In this document: piece by piece, positions 52,187 to 60,412 of the stretch
Layout: every line of letters begins with the position of its first letter
How positions within the stretch are numbered: position 1 is the stretch's first letter
Assembly: GCF_010993745.1 (NCBI RefSeq)
Contig: NZ_WOTN01000003.1
Location: 620,001 to 684,000, forward strand
DNA: 64,000 nt
Source: Fodinicola acaciae
GTDB lineage: Bacteria; Actinomycetota; Actinomycetes; Mycobacteriales; HKI-0501
Direction: 5' to 3'
Position numbers and translations under genes: made by a program
Notes under the pieces: model-generated
What the model saw: the letters and a program-made list of their open reading frames with translations, nothing else
The model's database searches: none
Told to the model about the DNA's origin: nothing

Positions 52187-52348
52187 GGAGCGTCTCTGGA
52201 AACTGTGGTGGTCGAGAGTCGAGATCCAAACGTCGTCTGCCGGTGCCGGACGAAAGCCCAAATAGCAGAGCTATGGTGGGTTTTCGTCCGGTGCCGGCAG
52301 GCGGCGTTTGGGCTCGGCTATCGGCTGCCACAGTTTTCAGACACGCTC
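52187..52348. mobile_element. MITE-like 162-bp palindromic element
   Basis: Terminal inverted repeats of 21 bp (GAGCGTCTCTGGAAACTGTG at 52188 onward; CCACAGTTTTCAGACACGCT at 52328 onward, 19 of 21 paired) enclose a nearly full-length palindrome. The inner arms CCAAACGTCGTCTGCCGG and CCGGCAGGCGGCGTTTGG, extended by CCGGACGAAA/TTTTCGTCCGG, form a stem of about 35 bp. The element is flanked by TA on both sides. No transposase. The last base of the GH2 stop codon is the first base of the right terminal repeat. Confidence 0.6.
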
Positions 52349-54162
52349 TAAGGACGTGGCAGCGAGGTGATCTCCTTGACCTGCGCGAGGTCGACCTTCG
52401 GTACGCGCTCGAAGGTGAGCAGGCCGTTGATCTCCTGCTCGACATCGGTCAGCTGCGTGTAGCAGAAGCCCTGCACGGCGTGCGTGTTGACCAACGCCTC
52501 GACCAGATCGCGATAGCGCTTGAGGAAGTCCTCCGGCGTCTCGGCCGTCGTGTAACCCCAGCCACCGCCATCGACCGCGAACGCGATTCCGCCGCATTCG
52601 GTCACCAGGATCGGTTGCCCGCCGTACGAGCTGCCCGGTACGAACGCCGGCATGCTGGCCGCCTCGGCCGCGACGGCCTCGTCGGGATCGCGGTAGTTCA
52701 CCGCGACGATGTCTCCGGTGCGATAGTCGTGCAGCGTCAGCAGATCGGTTTCCGCGTGTTGCCAGCCGTCGTTGGAAATGACCAGCCGCGACGGGTCGAG
52801 CGATTTCGTCAGGTGATAGAGCGCGCGCAGATGCGCACGCTGCTGCGGATTGGTGTCGAGCTGCGGCACGGCCCAGCTCTCGTTCATCGGCGTCCACGCG
52901 ATGATGCACGGATGGTTGTGGTCGCGGCGCAGGACTTCGGTCCATTCGCTGGTGATCCGGCCGACGTAGTCGCGTGAGTACGCGTACGCGTTGGCCATTT
53001 CGCCCCACACCAGGAAACCGAGCCGATCGGCCCAGTAGAGCCAGCGCGGATCCTCGACTTTCTGGTGTTTGCGCGCGCCGTTGAAGCCGAGCTCCTTGGC
53101 CAGCTCGATGTCGCGGCGCAGGTCGTCGTCGCTCGCCGCGGTCAGCACACCGCCGGGGAAATAGCCCTGGTCGAGCACCAGACGCTGGAAATACGGCCGG
53201 CCGTTGAGAAAGACGCGACCGTCACGCGCTTCCACGCTGCGCATGCCGAAATAGCTGTCGAGCTCGTCGACCAACGTGTTTTCGCTGTCGTAGACCCGGA
53301 TTCTCAGGTCGTAGAGGTCCGGCTGCTCCGGGCTCCACAGCGCCACACCGTTCCAGCCGCCGACGTTTCCGCCCGGTGCCTCCAGATTCAGCCGGCGTAC
53401 GGTCAGCGTGTGGTCGGTGCGCGCGCCGTCCGCAGTGAACGACTCGGTGCGTACGACGTCGCCGCGGAACGACAGCTCCAGCTCGATCCGCGCGCCTTCC
53501 GGGTTTCCGGCCAGGCTCAGCTCGAGCTCGGCGGCCCCACTGTCCACATTGGGCGTGAGGTGCAGTTCGGCCAGGTGCAGCGCGGAAACCGGCTCCAGCC
53601 AGACGCTCTGCCAGATGCCGGTGGTCGGCGTGTAGAAGATGCTGTCCGACTGCGGCAGCCAGTATTGCTTGCCACGCGGCAGATCCAGCGCCGTCATGTC
53701 GTCCTCGACGCGGACGACCAGCGTCGACTCGCCGTCGCTCAGCGCGTCGGTGATGTCGGCGCTGAACGGCGTGTGGCCACCGCTGTGGTCGGCCACCTGT
53801 ACGCCGTTGACCCACACCGTCGCGTGATAGTCGGCGGCGCCGACGTGCAGCAGGACGCGGTCGGTTGCCGCGGCACCGTCCGGCCGCGCGACCGTACGCG
53901 CATACCAGACGATGTCGTGCCGGTCGTCGGCGCCGATCCCGGACAGCTTCGACTGCGGCGCGAACGGCACGACGATCCGCTGGTCGAGCGCACCGGCGGC
54001 CAGTTCGGCCACCGTCGAGGCGAACCACCGCTCGGCCAGCCCGGCGCCTGCGTCGTCGAACCCGAAGGCCCACTCGCCGTTGAGGCTGGTCCACCGGTCC
54101 CGGCGCAGCTGGGGCCGCGGATATTCGGGACGGGGCTGGTGTAATGGAGGGTGAGTCACCAC
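52348..54162 (-). CDS. Glycoside hydrolase family 2 protein (beta-galactosidase/glucuronidase type)
   Basis: A 604-residue cytosolic GH2 enzyme. The sugar-binding jelly-roll domain comes first (SLNGEWAFGFDDAG, VWVNGVQVADHSGGHTPF), then an immunoglobulin-like domain (ELSLAGNPEGARIELELS) and a TIM barrel with acid/base Glu in WTPMNESW and nucleophile Glu in LVTECGG. No signal peptide. The stop codon lies at the edge of a MITE-like palindrome, so the native C-terminus may have been altered. A LacI-type operator (54213-54226) lies 51 bp upstream of the start. Confidence 0.9.
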   Translation of the reverse strand: MVTHPPLHQPRPEYPRPQLRRDRWTSLNGEWAFGFDDAGAGLAERWFASTVAELAAGALDQRIVVPFAPQSKLSGIGADDRHDIVWYARTVARPDGAAATDRVLLHVGAADYHATVWVNGVQVADHSGGHTPFSADITDALSDGESTLVVRVEDDMTALDLPRGKQYWLPQSDSIFYTPTTGIWQSVWLEPVSALHLAELHLTPNVDSGAAELELSLAGNPEGARIELELSFRGDVVRTESFTADGARTDHTLTVRRLNLEAPGGNVGGWNGVALWSPEQPDLYDLRIRVYDSENTLVDELDSYFGMRSVEARDGRVFLNGRPYFQRLVLDQGYFPGGVLTAASDDDLRRDIELAKELGFNGARKHQKVEDPRWLYWADRLGFLVWGEMANAYAYSRDYVGRITSEWTEVLRRDHNHPCIIAWTPMNESWAVPQLDTNPQQRAHLRALYHLTKSLDPSRLVISNDGWQHAETDLLTLHDYRTGDIVAVNYRDPDEAVAAEAASMPAFVPGSSYGGQPILVTECGGIAFAVDGGGWGYTTAETPEDFLKRYRDLVEALVNTHAVQGFCYTQLTDVEQEINGLLTFERVPKVDLAQVKEITSLPRP

Positions 54163-54212
54163 GAAAACCTTGCCTGCCTAGCTTCGCCGGAATGAGGTCC
54201 AACCACGGATCA

Positions 54213-54226
54213 TTGCAACGTTGTAA
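54213..54226. promoter_or_regulatory. LacI-type operator upstream of the GH2 gene
   Basis: TTGCAACGTTGTAA, a near-perfect palindrome centred on CG with the AACGTT core of LacI-family operators, in the promoter region of the minus-strand GH2 gene. Confidence 0.5.
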
Positions 54227-54328
54227 CGGTACGGCAATGGTAACGCGCACGCTGGCCACATGCGGTTTCCCGTTCGTGCATCTCGACTCAACGGCGTTGG
54301 ATACCCGACGGTAGGCACCGTCAAACGG

Positions 54329-55432
54329 TCATACGTCGGGTTTGGTGGCGAGGATGTCGGTATGCGGCGCGCCGGAGCCGGTGTACTGCCGCATGAAGCT
54401 GACCCAGCCGTCCGCGCACGACACCGTCGTCGTGGCCGACAGCTCCTCCCCCGGGCTTCGATAGACGACCTCGACCGCGCTCCCCGGCCGCCAGCGGCGG
54501 ATCTCCACGCTTGTCGGAGTCTCGCGATGGTTGTAGTAGAGCCAGCCGTCGCACGTACGCAACGACCCGGTCATGCCGTCGTCGACACGCTGCCGGGTCC
54601 CCGCGACCGCCGCGACGACCGGCGAGTGCTCGACGTCCGAGTCCGTGTCCGAGGCATCTGACCAGGCGCTCCACGACCCGGCGCTGGCGCCGGCGTACTG
54701 CCGGCACGGCGAACCGGAGAAACGCGTGACAGCGCCGGTGAAAGCCAGCCGGACCAGCCGCCGGCAGCCGGCCGGTTGGCCTGTCGTCGACGGCCGCTCG
54801 GAGTTTTCCACGAAGGTGACCGAGGTCGGGTCCGTACCCAGGAAACCCGGCAGCCAGCCGGCCGGCGAGCAGTACGCGACGGCGGCAGTCACCTGGCTGA
54901 CCTCGCCGACCGCCACGCATCCGCGGCCGTTCCGATCCGTGACATACGCATAGTGGCCGTCGCCGGCGGTGACCTCGGGGTCCACGGTGGACACCGGCGG
55001 CCGGAGCGCGAGCGGTGTCGCTTTTCCGTCGCTCAGCTGGTAACGCGTGACGACATACCAGGGTTTTGGCGCGTACGGCGGCTCCGTGTCGGAGTCGACC
55101 GCGATCGCGAAGCCAGCGGTCAGAAAAACGTCCTCGACGTGCCATCCGTCGGAGCGATGCGCGGCGCGATGGCGTACGACCACCTTGCCCGTCCGTGTGT
55201 CGACGACCGTGGAGTCATCGTGATGCGGACTCGCGTAATAGCGGCCGTCGTAAAGCAGCGGACCACTGTCGCCGTTGACGACGGTTTCCGTACGCTGGAA
55301 GGGAAAGGTCCACAGTCGTACGGTCGGCGCGGCCTCCGCGGCCTGGCGCTTGGGCACCGGCTGCGGCGCGGCCGTACAACCGGCCAGCAGCACCAGGACC
55401 GCGGCCGCGAGGAGCCAGCATCGCCTGCTCAC
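54329..55432 (-). CDS. Predicted lipoprotein, function unknown
   Basis: A 367-residue lipoprotein: signal peptide SRRCWLLAAAVLVLLAGC with the lipid-modified Cys at about residue 19. The mature part looks beta-rich with repeated short blade-like segments (GPLLYDGRYYASPHH, DSTVVDTRTGKVVVRH, GHYAYVTDRNGRGCVAVGE), suggesting a beta-propeller-like fold, which is inference. It overlaps the upstream C39-like gene by 4 bp (ATGA), so they are translationally coupled. Confidence 0.65.
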   Translation of the reverse strand: MSRRCWLLAAAVLVLLAGCTAAPQPVPKRQAAEAAPTVRLWTFPFQRTETVVNGDSGPLLYDGRYYASPHHDDSTVVDTRTGKVVVRHRAAHRSDGWHVEDVFLTAGFAIAVDSDTEPPYAPKPWYVVTRYQLSDGKATPLALRPPVSTVDPEVTAGDGHYAYVTDRNGRGCVAVGEVSQVTAAVAYCSPAGWLPGFLGTDPTSVTFVENSERPSTTGQPAGCRRLVRLAFTGAVTRFSGSPCRQYAGASAGSWSAWSDASDTDSDVEHSPVVAAVAGTRQRVDDGMTGSLRTCDGWLYYNHRETPTSVEIRRWRPGSAVEVVYRSPGEELSATTTVSCADGWVSFMRQYTGSGAPHTDILATKPDV

Positions 55433-56415
55433 ATCACCAGCCGTCCGAAAACTCCCGGCATCGCGCGATAACTCGCCTGGTTGGCGGCGAACGCCAGGGA
55501 GACGGCCAGTTCCTTCTGGCCGGCGGTCTGCGCGCCGCCGGAGGTGAAGGTCGCCTCGTTGTAGACCTCGTCGTAGATGACCGTCCGCCGGTCCGTGTCA
55601 TAACCGTTGACGGCCTGGAAGTGACCGCCGTGATTCACCCGCAGATAAGGAAAATACGCCTTGTAGAGCTTGACCTGCTGGATGGCCGGATGGTTGCGTT
55701 CGTAGATCGCCGCGCGGACGTACGACAAATAGGTGTTGGCGTCGGTGTCACCGGTCGACACCGCCTGATAGGGCCCGGCGCGGCCGCGGTCGGTGAAATA
55801 GTTGAGCACCGCCGGGATGTCGGAGACCGAGGTTCCGCCGGACTCGGTCACGTGCAGCCGATAGGCCCAGGTGCCCTGCGACGCGGTGGCGCTGTGTCCG
55901 TATGCGACGGCGGCGACGCTGGCCGGTCCGCAATACCAGTAGGTCTCCTGCTCGACCATGGCCATAGGCATGACGCGGCGAGCCGGCGCCGCGCTGGCGC
56001 TCATCAGCCTTACCCTCGGCGCGCGTACGGCGGCGGCGATCTCGTCGCGCTCGGCGGCGACCCGCTGGTCGTACGGCATCGCCGCGAACCGCCGCGCCGT
56101 GCCGAGCAGCGTCGCGACGCCACCATCGATCTCCGGACCGGCCGCCGCCTTGCGCAGCATCGCGTCCAGGTCGCCGTCGGACAGCGGTCGCGGCATCAAG
56201 CCGATGTGCATGCAATATTGCCGGCCAGCGGCCACCTGCTCACACCGGATCACCGCCTTGAGCAATGCAAACGGTGAGGCGTTGGCCAGTTGCGCGTCGG
56301 TCGGCGTGGTGCGCTCGACCGCCGCGATGGCCACCTGGCCGTCGGCCGCGACGGCCGGTGTCGTGCTCGCCAGCAGCAGCATCGCCGCGGCCAGTGTTGC
56401 GACTCGTGCGTACAT
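55429..56415 (-). CDS. Secreted C39-like (papain-fold) peptidase-related protein
   Basis: A 328-residue exported protein. Signal peptide covers about 1-24 (VATLAAAMLLLAST, ending AVAAD). ATG 56415 is behind GGGAGGGGAG. A C39-like domain starts at about residue 155 with the Cys nucleophile in TYWYCGPASVAAVAYG (Cys162) and the His in NHGGHFQAVNGYDTD, followed by an Asp in VIYDEVYNE. The N-terminal region has extra Cys residues (IRCEQ, QYCMHIG). It is coupled to the lipoprotein gene downstream. Relatives are annotated peptidase_C39_2; target unknown. Confidence 0.75.
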   Translation of the reverse strand: MYARVATLAAAMLLLASTTPAVAADGQVAIAAVERTTPTDAQLANASPFALLKAVIRCEQVAAGRQYCMHIGLMPRPLSDGDLDAMLRKAAAGPEIDGGVATLLGTARRFAAMPYDQRVAAERDEIAAAVRAPRVRLMSASAAPARRVMPMAMVEQETYWYCGPASVAAVAYGHSATASQGTWAYRLHVTESGGTSVSDIPAVLNYFTDRGRAGPYQAVSTGDTDANTYLSYVRAAIYERNHPAIQQVKLYKAYFPYLRVNHGGHFQAVNGYDTDRRTVIYDEVYNEATFTSGGAQTAGQKELAVSLAFAANQASYRAMPGVFGRLVM

Positions 56416-56447
56416 GCTCCCCTCCCGAAAAAGGAGCATAAGCCTCA

Positions 56448-57326
56448 TTAGTTCATTTTCACCACATGAGCCTCATATGCCTCCAGTGCCTCCGGTGATG
56501 CCGGCAGCAGCGGCAGGCGTACGGCCGGTGTCGCGAGCTGGCCGGCGGCGTGCAGGGCGGCCTTGATGACGGTCGGATTGGGCTCGGTGAACAGCGCGGC
56601 CGACAGCGGAGCGAGCCGATGGCCCAGCTCACGGCCGCCGGTCGCGTCGCCGTCGAGCCACGCGCGTACGAGTGCGGCGAACTGGTCGGTCGCGAGGTGC
56701 GCGGACGCGAGGATCGCGCCGGAACCGCCGAGCGCGAGCAGCGGTGACGCGTAGAGATCGTCGCCTGCCAGCACGGAAAACTCTCGGGGCTTCGCCGCCA
56801 TCAGCCCTACGGTGTCGTCGTCGATCGCGCCGACCGCGTGTTTCGTGCCGATGATTCCGGGGATGTCGGCGAGCTGGCAGATGGTCTGCCAGCTGAGCGT
56901 TTGGCCGGTGCGGTAAGGAATGTTGTAGATCACCAGCGGCACCGGACTTTCCGTTGCCAGCATGCGGAAATGCTCGACGACACCGGCCTGTCCCGGCCGT
57001 GTGTAGTACGGCACGACCGTCAGCGCGGCGGTGACCTCGGGTGTCTTTGCCAGCGCTCGCAAGGCTTCCACGGACGTACGCGTGTCGTTGCCGCCGGCTC
57101 CGACGACCAGCTCGGCGCCGTGGTCACGGCAGATTGTGGCCGCCAGACTGAGAATGTCGCGCTTCTCGCCGGCGGTCAGCGTCGCCGGCTCGCCGGTCGT
57201 ACCGAAGACGACGAGGCCGCGCGCTCCGTCGCCGAGCAGGCGGTCGGCGAGTTTTTCCAGCGCGGCAAGGTCGATCCGGTCATCGGCGGTGAACGGGGTG
57301 ATCAGCGGGATGTAGAGGCCTTCCAT
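56448..57326 (-). CDS. dapA: DapA-family aldolase (4-hydroxy-tetrahydrodipicolinate synthase-like)
   Basis: A 292-residue class I aldolase of the DHDPS/NAL superfamily. The pyruvate-binding GTTGE motif is at 42-46, Tyr134 is in VIYNIPYRTG with Arg139, and the Schiff-base Lys is Lys162 in IIGTKHAVG. The Arg in PYRTG favours a DapA-like reaction on an aspartate-semialdehyde-like substrate, but many paralogues act on sugar acids. No lysine-pathway gene is adjacent and a LysR regulator is divergent from it, so a catabolic paralogue is possible. Confidence 0.8.
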   Translation of the reverse strand: MEGLYIPLITPFTADDRIDLAALEKLADRLLGDGARGLVVFGTTGEPATLTAGEKRDILSLAATICRDHGAELVVGAGGNDTRTSVEALRALAKTPEVTAALTVVPYYTRPGQAGVVEHFRMLATESPVPLVIYNIPYRTGQTLSWQTICQLADIPGIIGTKHAVGAIDDDTVGLMAAKPREFSVLAGDDLYASPLLALGGSGAILASAHLATDQFAALVRAWLDGDATGGRELGHRLAPLSAALFTEPNPTVIKAALHAAGQLATPAVRLPLLPASPEALEAYEAHVVKMN

Positions 57327-57398
57327 GCCGCTCAGCGTCCCGCGCGCCGATTCGGTAGGTCCAGTTCAGGTTTGTTGCGTTGACCGTAAGCTGAGCTG

Positions 57399-58259
57399 AT
57401 GCTGGACGTACGCAGGCTCCGCCTCCTCCGCGAGCTGTCCCATCGCGGCACGATCGCCGCCGTCGCCGAAGCGCTCGCCTACACGCCGTCGGCGGTGTCG
57501 CAACAGCTCACCGCGCTCGAACGCGAAGCAGGCGTGCCCCTGCTCCGGCGCACCGGCCGGCGTGTCACTCTCACTCCGGCCGGCGCGCAGCTCGTCGACC
57601 ACACCGAGTCCGTACTCGCCACTCTCGAACGCGCCTCGGCCGCGCTCGCCGCGACCCGCGAGACACTGACCGGTCACCTGCGGATCGGCGCTTTCCCCAC
57701 CGCCATGCGGACTTTGCTGCCGCCAGCACTGGTCGCACTCGGCTCGGCGCATCCTGCCCTTGAGCTCACCGTCCGCGAACTCGACCCGTCGGCCGTCGCC
57801 GACGCGCTGCGCACGGACCGGCTCGACCTCGCCTTGGTCAACTCATACGATTTCGTACCGGCCGATCCGGAGCCCGGCGTGGAAACCGAACATCTCCTCG
57901 ACGAAACCATCTATCTGGCCGCCACAGCCGCGCGTACCATCGCCGACTGCCGCGACTCCCCCTGGATCCTCGCCAGCCCCGAAACCCTCTGCCACACCAT
58001 GGCCGTACGCGCCTGCCAGGCCGCCGGTTTCACCCCACAAGCCCGCCATCACGCCGACGATTTCGTGACAGTGTTGGCTTTGGTGGCCGCTGGCCAGGGA
58101 GTGGCGCTGGTGCCGGAGCTCGGTGCCGTCCACCCTCCTGCCGGGGTTGTCCTGTCTGCCTTGAAAAGTCGCCGGCGCACACTCGTGGCGTACCGGAGCG
58201 GGACCGGTCAACATCCGGCAGTCGCCGCGGCGGTGGCCGCCTTGAAGGAGAGTCGCTGA
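57399..58259 (+). CDS. LysR-family transcriptional regulator
   Basis: A 286-residue LysR regulator. The N-terminal winged helix is LRLLRELSHRGTIAAVAEAL, then TPSAVSQQLTALEREAGVPL. The periplasmic-binding-like effector domain (about 90-280) contains ALVNSYDFVPADPEPGVETE. It is divergent from the DapA-like gene with 72 bp between starts; that gap contains GGTCCAGTTCAGG and a TTGTTGCGTTGACC stretch that could bind the regulator. Repeat copy C begins just after its stop. Confidence 0.9.
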   Translation: MLDVRRLRLLRELSHRGTIAAVAEALAYTPSAVSQQLTALEREAGVPLLRRTGRRVTLTPAGAQLVDHTESVLATLERASAALAATRETLTGHLRIGAFPTAMRTLLPPALVALGSAHPALELTVRELDPSAVADALRTDRLDLALVNSYDFVPADPEPGVETEHLLDETIYLAATAARTIADCRDSPWILASPETLCHTMAVRACQAAGFTPQARHHADDFVTVLALVAAGQGVALVPELGAVHPPAGVVLSALKSRRRTLVAYRSGTGQHPAVAAAVAALKESR

Positions 58260-58591
58260 CCGTCATTTTTGTTGATGTGGCTGGGGTTTAGGGGTTCGGA
58301 CTGCGTGGCGGGTTGGATGAGGGTGGAGTGTGTAGAGGCGAGGTGGATGGGGTTGCGTTTTCTGATTGTTGCGTTGGGCGAGTGGTTGGGTTTCTTGATT
58401 GTTGCGTTTTGGGGGTGGTGGCGCCTTCGCGGCGGGCGCTCCTGCGCGGAGGGCGACCTCAAGGGGAGGGGCGCGGGGTCCCGTCGTTGGTCCGGTTGGG
58501 TGCCGCGTGTGCGGTTGGGTGGGTGGACCGGGAGTGTGGCTGGGGCGCCGGAGGTGCGGTGGCCTCCCGGTGGGTGGCGTGGGGGTCCACT

Positions 58592-58801
58592 ATGTGGGAT
58601 GCGAAGGCGTATGGAGCGCTAAATGTCTGGATTGCGAGGCTCGCCGATGGCATGAATGTCGAGTTACTTGCGTTGGACGCAAGAAACAAGGCTTTCACGC
58701 CGCCGCGATCACCGGAGGCTGTGACGGGTGTGACTACTGAGGCTGATAATGCTGTTGTGCCTGCCGAGTTGCAACAAATGTCGGTTTTGATGTCTTGTTA
58801 A
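58592..58801 (+). other. Small conserved ORF inside repeat copy C
   Basis: A 69-codon ORF (MWDAKAYGALNVW, VELLALDARNKAFTP, ending QMSVLMSC) colinear with the 61-codon ORF of copy A. By hand alignment of the shared 62 codons I count about 9 codons with only synonymous change and about 10 with amino-acid change, and no indel. The ORF ends in the CTTGTTAA palindrome. It is the best candidate for an element-encoded small protein; no family is recognised and no ribosome site is evident. Confidence 0.3.
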
Positions 58802-58806
58802 ACAAG
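58794..58806. promoter_or_regulatory. Conserved 13-bp palindrome in repeat copy C
   Basis: CTTGTTAAACAAG, identical to copies A and B; it supplies the stop codon of the small ORF in this copy. Confidence 0.4.
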
Positions 58807-59236
58807 TATTACGCAGTCAGCCCGCCTCGCCCGCATTATCAGCCACGCCAGTCACACCAGCACCACTCCGGACGCTGTGATTGGCGTCCATGCCGACGGG
58901 TTGCTTCCCACACGTGACCTGGCTGGAGAACCCAGCCCCGCCCGCAAACCGCCGCCCGCACAGGAGACGCAACCACCTCCCCACGCAACAACCAGGGGAC
59001 CCAGCCACCTCCCAACGCGACAACCAGAAACCACAACCACTCCACCCCGCCGCAACCACCACCGCCGCAACCACCTCCCGCCACCACACCCAGCACCACA
59101 CCACCTCCCCCACAACAGACCCGCGCCTACCCCACACCGCCACGATCTGAAAAGCCTTCTCCCCACACCAAATCCGCCCCAACTGTGGGTAGCGGAATGG
59201 ATGCGCAGCCATGCCGCCTCCGACTACCCTTGGACC

Positions 59237-60412
59237 ATGACAACCCGGGCCGCTCCTCTGAAAACGGCGGCCTCGGAAGCCGTCCAGCCGGCCAGCATTG
59301 CCGCGCTTGTCACGGCGTTGGTGCTGTCGGTCCTGTTGATCGTGGTGCTGGGGCTGGTCGCCGCCGAGGTCGGACTGTACGCGTGGGAGAGCGTCGGTGG
59401 TGCGAAGCCGTCGCCCAACCAGTTGACGACGATGGCCTGGCTGGTGCTGATGTCCGGCGGTGTCGGTGGGCTGGCGGCGAACCGGCTGGTACGGCGGGTT
59501 TTCCGGATCGGCGCGCCGGGGCCGATCTGGTACAGCTGCGCCGGTGTGGCGCTCGGCGCGGTGCCGGCCGGCATCTGGTTGGCGATCCACGCGGCCAACC
59601 AGGCGGCGGCGACGGCCAACATGCCGACGACGGCTGGTGCGACCGCGCAGCGGCTGCTCACGGTGATGTTCGCGGCGCTCGGTGGTGTGCTGGTGGTGGC
59701 CGTACGACCGTATCTGCGGCTGGTCGGCGCGAGCCTTGGCGGCACGGCGGTGGTGGTGTTGGCGTTCGCGATCGTGTCGCTGTTCGCCAAGAACGGCAAC
59801 GTACGGCTCGGCCTGCTGCAGTTCGGCGCGCTCGGCGACGCGGAGATGGCGCCGAGCTATTTCAGTCCACTGTTCATCGAGGCCGCGATCGCGGCGGCGC
59901 TGCCGGCGACGATCGTCGCCTGGCTCGGCCGCCACCGCGACCAGCCGTGGGGTGAGGCGGCGCTGGCCGGCGTGGCCGGTCCGTTCGTGGTCGGCCTGTC
60001 CTACCTGATCGCCGGCAACGGCATCAAGGACACCGTCGACTCGGTGCGTCCGTGGCTGTACGTGCAGGCCGCCGCGGCGCTGGCCTTCCTGCTCGCCGCG
60101 TACACGGGGCGGATGACCGCGCGCAACGACCACATCGCCGTGCGTCCGATGCCGCACCGCTATCTCTGGTGGGTCGCGGGCGCGATCGTGGGCGCGCTGA
60201 TGGGGATGATCGCCTCAATCGTATTCTTCAACCTGGGACCGTTTCCGTTCAGCATCGGCGCGGCCAGCGAACAGGTCACCGGCAACATGCGGACGAACGA
60301 CAACTCGGTCCTGGTCAGTGCCAGCGCGACGCTCATCGGGCTGGCGGTGGCCATCCCCGTCCTGATCGAGGCGGTCTGGTCCGTGGTGGCCAGCCAGCGG
60401 AGGCGCGCGTGA
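59237..60412 (+). CDS. Multi-pass membrane protein of unknown function
   Basis: A 391-residue protein with roughly ten hydrophobic helices. The ATG at 59237 has no ribosome site; a TACCCT box ends 6 nt upstream, suggesting a leaderless transcript. No motif is recognised. Its stop overlaps the GTG of the alcohol dehydrogenase gene (GTGA), so the two are coupled. Confidence 0.65.
   Translation: MTTRAAPLKTAASEAVQPASIAALVTALVLSVLLIVVLGLVAAEVGLYAWESVGGAKPSPNQLTTMAWLVLMSGGVGGLAANRLVRRVFRIGAPGPIWYSCAGVALGAVPAGIWLAIHAANQAAATANMPTTAGATAQRLLTVMFAALGGVLVVAVRPYLRLVGASLGGTAVVVLAFAIVSLFAKNGNVRLGLLQFGALGDAEMAPSYFSPLFIEAAIAAALPATIVAWLGRHRDQPWGEAALAGVAGPFVVGLSYLIAGNGIKDTVDSVRPWLYVQAAAALAFLLAAYTGRMTARNDHIAVRPMPHRYLWWVAGAIVGALMGMIASIVFFNLGPFPFSIGAASEQVTGNMRTNDNSVLVSASATLIGLAVAIPVLIEAVWSVVASQRRRA

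Larger units (their letters stand above)
58260..59236. repeat. Composite intergenic repeat, copy C
   Basis: About 980 bp without a conventional gene. TTGTTGCGTT repeats near 58365 and 58399 precede the left arm (58422-58475, with GGCGGGCGCTCCTGCGCGGA). The 162-bp palindrome found in copy A is absent. The conserved block 58580-58810 holds an intact 69-codon ORF and CTTGTTAAACAAG. Then come sequence also found in copy B (GTGATTGGCGTCC, CCCAGCCCCGCCCG) and a long C/A-rich tail with CGCAACAACC-like words to about 59130. The matching right arm seen in A and B is missing. Confidence 0.8.
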
